From the NCBI RefSeq assembly GCF_900091445.1, contig NZ_LT607733.1, forward strand, positions 4,429,001 to 4,493,000: a stretch of 64,000 nt of DNA, read 5' to 3'. The DNA is from Micromonospora echinofusca. GTDB taxonomy: Bacteria > Actinomycetota > Actinomycetes > Mycobacteriales > Micromonosporaceae. Below, piece after piece: positions 58,991 to 64,000 of this stretch. A program made the position numbers and the translations under genes. The number at the start of each line of letters is the position of its first letter. The first letter of the stretch is position 1. Under the pieces are notes generated by a model. That model saw nothing but the letters and a program-made list of their open reading frames with translations, had not been told where the DNA came from and did not search any database.

Positions 58991-59842
58991 TCAGGCCGGG
59001 TCGAGGTCGAGGTCCGCGACCACCGGGTAGTGGTCGGAGGCGTACTCGGTCTCGCCGCCGCGCAGCACCCGGCAGTCCCGCACCCGCTCGGCGAGCGCGG
59101 CGGTGCCGAACAGGTAGTCCAGCCGCATCCCCGAGAACTCGGCCCCGCCGCCGTGTCGGGTGGGGGCCGTCAGCCCGTCGTCCGGCCGGCCGGCCGCCGC
59201 GTACAGGTCGACCAGGCCGGCGGCGAGCAGCCGGGCCACCGCCCGGGTCTCCACCGTCCGACCGTCGCAGCGCAGGTGACGACGGCGGTACGCGGCCGGC
59301 AGCCGGGCGATGCGGTCGGTGTGCTCGGCGACCGGGTCGAGGGTGTTCAGGTCGCCGGCCAGCAGCCCCAGTCGCCCCGGCGCGCGGCCTAGCGCGGCGG
59401 CGGCCCAGCCCGCCTCGACGCGCCTCCGCAACCCCGAGTACGGGTCGAGGTGCACGCTCAGCACCGTCAGCGCGCCCGCGGTGGTGGCCACGCTGACGCG
59501 CTGCGCGGCGTGGTGGAACGGCCGGCGAACCGGGGCCGCGGCGAGCGCCCGTAGCGGCGGGCGGAGCAGCACCGCCACCGGCTGACCGAAGCAGGACCGG
59601 GCCAGGTGGGGACGCATCCCCACCCGGCCCGCGAAGTCGGCGAGCACGCCGCCCGCACCTGCGCGGCGATCACCGACGGGGGCAGGCGCGGCGGCCGGCC
59701 GGTCGTCGAAGTCCCGCAGCTCCTGCAACGCCAGCACGTCCGGCCGCTCGGCGGCGACGACCCGCACCAGCAGGTCCCGCCGGTCGGCGCCGCCCCGGTC
59801 GCGCCCGCCCGTGCGGATGTTCCAGGTCATCGCCCGCAGCAT
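58991..59842 (-). CDS. Endonuclease/exonuclease/phosphatase (EEP) family protein
   Basis: A 283-residue EEP-fold hydrolase: MTWNIRTGG, DVLALQELRDFD (metal-binding Glu), LTVLSVHLDPYSG, LAGDLNTLDP, and the C-terminal YASDHYPVVADL (catalytic His). Such enzymes cut phosphodiester bonds in nucleic acids, sphingolipids or inositol phosphates. No signal peptide. Substrate not predictable. Ends 60 bp from the Trp-rich gene. Confidence 0.88.
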   Translation of the reverse strand: MLRAMTWNIRTGGRDRGGADRRDLLVRVVAAERPDVLALQELRDFDDRPAAAPAPVGDRRAGAGGVLADFAGRVGMRPHLARSCFGQPVAVLLRPPLRALAAAPVRRPFHHAAQRVSVATTAGALTVLSVHLDPYSGLRRRVEAGWAAAALGRAPGRLGLLAGDLNTLDPVAEHTDRIARLPAAYRRRHLRCDGRTVETRAVARLLAAGLVDLYAAAGRPDDGLTAPTRHGGGAEFSGMRLDYLFGTAALAERVRDCRVLRGGETEYASDHYPVVADLDLDPA

Positions 59843-59849
59843 GGGCGGG

Positions 59850-61373
59850 TCAGTCCGTCCGGCCGGCCTTGGCCAGCTCGTCGTCGAGGGTGTCCACGTC
59901 CTCGGACTCGATGCTCGGCCGGTTGCCCTCGCGCAGGTCCTCGTTGGGACGTACGACCCAGTAGAGCAGCCCGATCCAGAGGGCGGTGAGGATGATCGCG
60001 CCCATGAAGTCGGTGGGGTGGTGCATCCCCCGGTACATCCGGCTGATCGCCACGCCGGCCGGCATCACGACCGCCAGCGCCACGAAGATCCAGCGCCACC
60101 ACCGGTCGGTACGCGGAAAGACGATCACCGCGATCGCCACCCAGACGCAGAGCGTGGCGGCGATGTGGCCGGACGGGAAGGAGGAGGTCGGCATCGGCCC
60201 GTCGAGGTTGCCGACGGGCGGGCGCGGCCGGTCGACGGCGGCGGCGGAGGCGAGGAAGAGGCTCAGCTCGCCGAACATGGTCAACGCGACGAAGAGCACC
60301 GGCCGCCAGCGCCGCCACACGGCCAGCACGAGCGGGCAGAAGACCAGCGAGATGAGCAGGATGGCGTGGGTGTCGCCGGCCTTGCTCCACCAGTAGCTGA
60401 AGTCGTCCCGGCCCGGCGTGCGGTGCTCGGCGAACCACCGTGGCACGTCGGTGTCGAGGGTGGCGAAGAAGGTCCCGTCGGCGTAGTAGCTGACGAACAT
60501 GCCGAAGCCGTACAGCGCGCCGAGGACGAGCACCCAGCCGACGATCAGCTCGAACACGGCGGCCCGGGGGTGCGGCAGCAGGTGCGCCTCGTCGGGGGCG
60601 GGCGCGACGTCGTGCGCGGCCTCCGGCTCCAGCCCGTCGGTCAGCGCCGGCACCGGACGGCCCCGCTCCAACCGCCAGAGCCGGAAGGCGTACGCGGTGA
60701 CGCCGAGCCAGGCGGCGCCGAGCAGCCAGGCCCCCAGCACGTCCGAGACGAAGTGCACGCCCAGCGCGATCCGGGTCAGGCCGATGAGGAACACGACGAC
60801 GGCGACCAGGGCGATCGCGGGCTTGCGCCAGCGGCGCGACATGGCCGGCAGGAAGACCAGCAGCAACGCCCCGTACGCGACCATCGAGCCGAGCGCGTGG
60901 CCGCTGGGGAAGCTGTCCCCGGCGTACGTGCCGATGGGCACCTCCACCTCGGGGCGCAGCCGGTCCACCAGGGTCTTGAGCGCCGGGTCGAGGACGAGGG
61001 CGCCGACGCCGGTGACGATCAGGAACACCGCGAGCCGGCCCTGCTTGCGGATCAGCAGGCCCACCACGGCGACCGACACCAGCCAGATGATGACGGCCCG
61101 CCCGCCGAGGTCGGTGAGCGCGTTGAGCACGGTCACCAGTGGTCCGTGCGGGGCGACCAGGTCGTTGAGCCATTGAGCGACGCCGTGGTCGACGTCGTAG
61201 AGGGGGGTCCACCGGGTCCGGACCAGTACGAGGAGCACCCCGAAGCCGACCCCGGCACCGAGCACGATCGCCAGACCGGCGAGGGTCCGCTCGGTGAAGT
61301 GACCCAAGGGTCGTCGCAACGCCTCTTTGACCGCACCCACGGCAGCCTCCCTCTCGCTTCTGGCGTGCCGCAT
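59850..61373 (-). CDS. Tandem PAP2 phosphatase membrane protein
   Basis: A 507-residue protein made of two PAP2 membrane-phosphatase modules. First: KTLVDRLRPEV, SFPSGHALGSM, TRIALGVHFVSDVLGA. Second: AAVDRPRPPVG, SFPSGHIAATL, SRMYRGMHHPTDFMGA. Each has the PSGH and R...HxxxD residues. PAP2 enzymes dephosphorylate lipid phosphates, such as undecaprenyl pyrophosphate, outside the membrane. The acidic tail (SIESEDVDTLDDELAK) is cytoplasmic. Both modules look catalytically intact, which is uncommon for one chain. ATG start uncertain by some residues. Confidence 0.88.
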   Translation of the reverse strand: MRHARSEREAAVGAVKEALRRPLGHFTERTLAGLAIVLGAGVGFGVLLVLVRTRWTPLYDVDHGVAQWLNDLVAPHGPLVTVLNALTDLGGRAVIIWLVSVAVVGLLIRKQGRLAVFLIVTGVGALVLDPALKTLVDRLRPEVEVPIGTYAGDSFPSGHALGSMVAYGALLLVFLPAMSRRWRKPAIALVAVVVFLIGLTRIALGVHFVSDVLGAWLLGAAWLGVTAYAFRLWRLERGRPVPALTDGLEPEAAHDVAPAPDEAHLLPHPRAAVFELIVGWVLVLGALYGFGMFVSYYADGTFFATLDTDVPRWFAEHRTPGRDDFSYWWSKAGDTHAILLISLVFCPLVLAVWRRWRPVLFVALTMFGELSLFLASAAAVDRPRPPVGNLDGPMPTSSFPSGHIAATLCVWVAIAVIVFPRTDRWWRWIFVALAVVMPAGVAISRMYRGMHHPTDFMGAIILTALWIGLLYWVVRPNEDLREGNRPSIESEDVDTLDDELAKAGRTD

Positions 61374-61419
61374 TACCCGATCGGCGCTCCGCGTACACCG
61401 GGGGGTGTCCGATGCGGAG

Positions 61420-62421
61420 CTACAGCGAGCTCATCTCGCCCGTGTCGTGGATCTCCTCGCGCTGGGCCTCGGGCTCCCAGAGGTCGGGCTGGGCGGGCTC
61501 CCGCACGCCGATGCGCAGCGCCTCGAGCTGGGCGGCGAAGGAGAGTCCACCGAACAGCGCCATGCCCGTCAGGTTGGCCCAGAGCAGCAGCGCCATCATC
61601 CCGGTCAGCGCCCCGTACGTCTGGCCGAACCCCCCGCTGAAGCGCACGTACGCGGCCAGTAGCAGGCTGGCCAGCCACCACAGGGCGGTGGCGATCCCGG
61701 CGCCGAAGAAGAGCCAGGACAGGCCGGGCTGTTTGCGGCGGGGGGCGTGCCGGAAGATCACGGCGACGGCGAGGACGGTCAGGCCCAGGCTCAGCGGCCA
61801 GCGCACCACGTCCCAGACGCCGTTGGCGAGCTCGCCCCAGGCGTAGTGCCGTTGCACCGAGTCGCCCATCGGGCCGCCGCCGACGAGGATCAGGAACCCG
61901 GCCAACGCCGGTACGCCGGCAGCGAGCGCGAGGATGGTCGCGCGGACGTACTTCCACAGCGCGGGCCGGTCCCGTTCCACGCCGTAGATGCGGTTGGCCC
62001 CGCGTTCGATCTGGGCCATGGTGCTGGTCAGCGCGACCAGGCCGGTGAGCATGCCCAGGCCGAGCGCCAGTTCGCCGGCGCGTTCGGTGCGGTCCCCCTC
62101 GCCGAGCAGCTCGGCCACCATCGGCTCGCTCGCCCCGGGGGTGAGGGCCAGGACCGTGTCGGCGACGACGCGGCCGCCCTCCTCCACGCCGAGTTCGCTG
62201 ATCAGGCCGGTCAACGCGATCAGGAACGGCACCACGGCGAGGCAGAGTTGCAGCGCGAAGGCGCGCGAGTGGCTGAACCCGTCGCCGTAGCGGAACCGGA
62301 TGAACGCGTCGCGCAGCAGGTGCCAGCCGCCCTGCCGGCGCAGGGTGTGCCAGGCGTCGTCGGCGTTGAGTTCCTCGTCGGACATCAGCCGGGTCTCCGG
62401 CACGATCCGGGTGCTACTCAC
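61420..62421 (-). CDS. YihY/BrkB-family membrane protein
   Basis: A 333-residue protein of the YihY family with six hydrophobic helices: GDGFSHSRAFALQLCLAVVPFLIALTG, ERGANRIYGVERDRPALWKYVRA, and GAGIATALWWLASLLLAAYVRFSGGFGQTYGALTGMMALLLWANLTGMALFGGLSFAAQLE. Function uncertain in this family. GTG start overlaps the stop of the upstream diacylglycerol-kinase-like gene by eight bases, so they form an operon. Confidence 0.9.
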   Translation of the reverse strand: MSSTRIVPETRLMSDEELNADDAWHTLRRQGGWHLLRDAFIRFRYGDGFSHSRAFALQLCLAVVPFLIALTGLISELGVEEGGRVVADTVLALTPGASEPMVAELLGEGDRTERAGELALGLGMLTGLVALTSTMAQIERGANRIYGVERDRPALWKYVRATILALAAGVPALAGFLILVGGGPMGDSVQRHYAWGELANGVWDVVRWPLSLGLTVLAVAVIFRHAPRRKQPGLSWLFFGAGIATALWWLASLLLAAYVRFSGGFGQTYGALTGMMALLLWANLTGMALFGGLSFAAQLEALRIGVREPAQPDLWEPEAQREEIHDTGEMSSL

Positions 62422-63418
62422 GGCGGGCTTCCTCGATCAACTGCTCACCACGCTCCGCGGCCGCCTTCGCGTCCTCGGCCAGGTCGGGATCCTGCTCCGG
62501 CTGCGGCACGCAGAGCCACAGCGCCCGCCGGCGGATCTCGGCCTTGAGGGTGCGCCCCGGCTCGATCAGATCGCCGTCGAGCTCCCGGGGCTGGGCCCGG
62601 TTGCTGGTGATCTCCACCCGCCGGGCCCGGAAGACCTCCATCCGGGGCACGCGGTCCTGCTTGCGTACGACCGCCCAGCCGAGCGCGAGCCAGTGCCGCA
62701 GCGTACGCGGCGTGAGCACCGCGACGTCGAGGTAGCCGTCGTCCGGTTCGGCCTCGGTGAGCAGGCGTACGCCGCCCTGGAGGCGGCCCACGTTGGCGAC
62801 GAGGACGGAGCGGGCCCGGCGGCGCAGCGGCTGCTGGTCGTCGATGCGGATGGAGACCCTCATCGGCCGGTCCCGCAGGTGCCGGGCGGCCCCCACCACG
62901 TACGCCGGCCAGCCGATCCGCTTCTTGGTGGTCTCCGAAGTGTCGGCGAGCATCTGGGCGTCGAAGCCCATGCCGGCCATCACGGTGAAGTAGTGGTCCT
63001 CGACCGCGCCGACGTCGAGCAGCCGGCGGCCACGCTCGACGGCGACCTCCAGCCCGCCGGCCAGGTCGACCGACAGCCCCAGGTTGGCCGCGAGCAGGTT
63101 GCCGGTGCCCTGCGGCAGCACGGCGAGCGCCACGTCGGTGCCGACGAGGCCGCTGACGCAGGCCATCACGGTGCCGTCGCCGCCGCAGGCGAAGACGACG
63201 TCCACGCCGGCCGCGACCGCCTCCTCCGTCTGGCCCCGGCCCGGGTCCTCGACCGTGGTCTCGAACCACAGCGGCTCGGGCCAACCGGCCGCGGCGAGGG
63301 CGTCGTGGACCGTACGACGCAGCTCGTCGAGGTCGGCCACCTTCACCGGGTTGACCACCACGGCCGAGCGCAGACCGCCGTCGTGCGCCGGGCGTCCCTT
63401 GTCCTGTCCAGCATCCAC
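62414..63418 (-). CDS. Diacylglycerol/sphingosine-kinase-like lipid kinase
   Basis: A 334-residue DagK-catalytic-domain protein. AVVVNPVK near the start, ATP-binding GGDGT (79-83) in FACGGDGTVMA, LPQGTGNLLA (101-110), and a second beta-sandwich domain (AEPDDGYLDVAVLTP, DGDLIEPGRTLKAEI). It would phosphorylate a lipid such as diacylglycerol. GTG start at MDAGQDKG is chosen because homologous sequence begins soon after; an upstream start at 63490 would add 24 residues. Operon with the YihY protein; the PAP2 phosphatase nearby could reverse its reaction. Confidence 0.88.
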   Translation of the reverse strand: MDAGQDKGRPAHDGGLRSAVVVNPVKVADLDELRRTVHDALAAAGWPEPLWFETTVEDPGRGQTEEAVAAGVDVVFACGGDGTVMACVSGLVGTDVALAVLPQGTGNLLAANLGLSVDLAGGLEVAVERGRRLLDVGAVEDHYFTVMAGMGFDAQMLADTSETTKKRIGWPAYVVGAARHLRDRPMRVSIRIDDQQPLRRRARSVLVANVGRLQGGVRLLTEAEPDDGYLDVAVLTPRTLRHWLALGWAVVRKQDRVPRMEVFRARRVEITSNRAQPRELDGDLIEPGRTLKAEIRRRALWLCVPQPEQDPDLAEDAKAAAERGEQLIEEARRE

Positions 63419-63563
63419 GGCGCCAGTGTGCAGCAGATCCGGCACGGCAGCGACCCGGCGGCGCGGTGACGTTACGCGCAGCGCAAACACGTTTGCCGCG
63501 CCCTTGCGCCCCTCCCGCCGCCTCCCCCGCCCCGCCGCGACCCGTCGTCCAGGGGACGGGCGG
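63419..63563. other. Intergenic
   Basis: Gap between the lipid kinase gene and the Clp N-domain gene on the same strand. It holds a C-rich tract and a GCGCAGCGCAAACACGTTTG stretch with an inverted CAAACACGTTTG repeat (about 63484-63495); no terminator is clear. Confidence 0.35.
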
Positions 63564-64000
63564 TCAGGCGGGGGTGCGCAGGGCGGTCTCCACCCGGCGG
63601 CGCAGGTCGTCGAGGTCGGCGCCGGCCTCGGTGAGCACCAGCGCGCCGAGGCCCTGCCCCTCGCGGAGGACGCCGAGCAGGATGTGCTCCGTGCCGATGT
63701 GCCGGTGGCGCAGGCGCAGCGCCTCCCGCAGGGCCAGCTCCAGCACCTTCTTGGCGCGCGGGGAGAAGGGGCCGCCCGCGTACCGTCGACGGCCCCAGCG
63801 GCGACGCGGCGCCGGCGCGGCCTCGCGCAGCGCGTCGGGGCCGAAGGACTCCTCGATCCGGGCCACGATTGCAGCCAGGTCGATGCCGATCTCGCGCAGG
63901 GCCGCGGCGTCGGCCTCGCCGAGGCCGGTGGCTCCCCGCTCGGTGTGCCGGCGGATGCGGGCCCGCAGGTCGTCGGCGCGCAGGCCGGCCTCGACGAGCA
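63564..64000 (-). CDS. Clp N-terminal-domain protein, 5' end beyond the window
   Basis: The frame is open from the window edge to a stop at 63564 (about 144 residues seen). The visible part has LLVEAGLRADDLRARIRRH (end of one Clp N repeat) and then PFSPRAKKVLELALREALRLRHRHIGTEHILLGVLREGQGLGALVLTEAGADLDDLRRRVETAL, a second Clp N repeat. It ends right after the repeat, so it is a stand-alone Clp R-domain protein without the ATPase domains; these may bind substrates or adaptors for ClpC. An internal GTG at 63866 is not its start. Confidence 0.85.
   Translation of the reverse strand, partial: LVEAGLRADDLRARIRRHTERGATGLGEADAAALREIGIDLAAIVARIEESFGPDALREAAPAPRRRWGRRRYAGGPFSPRAKKVLELALREALRLRHRHIGTEHILLGVLREGQGLGALVLTEAGADLDDLRRRVETALRTPA

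Noticed and set aside
58434..59030. Gln/Pro/His-rich plus-strand frame opposite the Trp-rich protein
   Set aside because: Repeats are forced by the complement of Trp/Leu/Gly codons; no ribosome site. Kept only as the alternative to test for the Trp-rich gene.

Overview
The window is about 70% G+C with GTG and TTG starts, leaderless-looking promoters and dense antisense open frames. These point to an actinomycete. An SsgA-family sporulation protein, Spo0M, large SARP regulators, an F420-dependent oxidoreductase, HelD, sugar ABC transporters without their own ATPase, and a pSAM2-type integrative element suggest Micromonosporaceae, most likely Micromonospora or a close relative. Genus is inference, since no ribosomal gene is present.

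Layout. 1-5839 (minus strand): one transcription unit reading SARP regulator > 79-residue peptide with eight cysteines > membrane-anchored CPPC thioredoxin > ABC half-exporter > S26 signal peptidase (cut by the window edge). It looks like a self-contained locus for making, oxidising, exporting and cleaving a disulfide-rich peptide, and is the best candidate here for an undescribed system. 6001-16522: ordinary accessory genes (a dehalogenase-like hydrolase, ArsR+SRPBCC both as two genes and as one fused gene, an RBBP9-type hydrolase, a pentapeptide-repeat protein, a receptor Ser/Thr kinase tail-to-tail with a lipoprotein, a DHFR-like reductase, a decayed IS5-type transposase, GNAT, DUF817).

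17144-28205: an integrated element of about 11 kb at a tRNA-Val(CAC) gene. It has rep-xis-int at the right end, a 28-bp duplicated tRNA 3' end (attL/attR), candidate integrase arm sites at both ends and its own terminator replacing the displaced tRNA terminator. It also carries XRE/TPR regulators, small membrane and hypothetical proteins, an 86-bp tandem repeat and an inserted IS481-type element with doubled ends and a three-repeat C-terminal extension. No FtsK/TraB-type transfer gene is visible.

28353-45748: chromosomal core-like genes: a PGPGW membrane protein, an SsgA-like protein, SDR, an AraC-Rrf2-GNAT operon, flavin reductase, a small DUF4236 protein, a VOC enzyme divergent from MarR over a shared palindrome, a TPR/membrane protein, an OmpR-type two-component pair with a LolA-like secreted protein, HelD, and Spo0M.

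45923-55884: a carbohydrate locus: DeoR repressor, GH42 beta-galactosidase, divergent solute-binding lipoprotein, two permeases, GH36 alpha-galactosidase, and a secreted GH5 beta-mannanase with CBM2. Together they would cut mannan outside the cell, import galactose-bearing oligosaccharides and debranch them inside. 56124-64000: F420 enzyme with alpha/beta hydrolase, a Trp-rich 19-residue-repeat protein, EEP nuclease, tandem PAP2 protein, YihY protein, diacylglycerol-kinase-like protein and a partial Clp N-domain protein.
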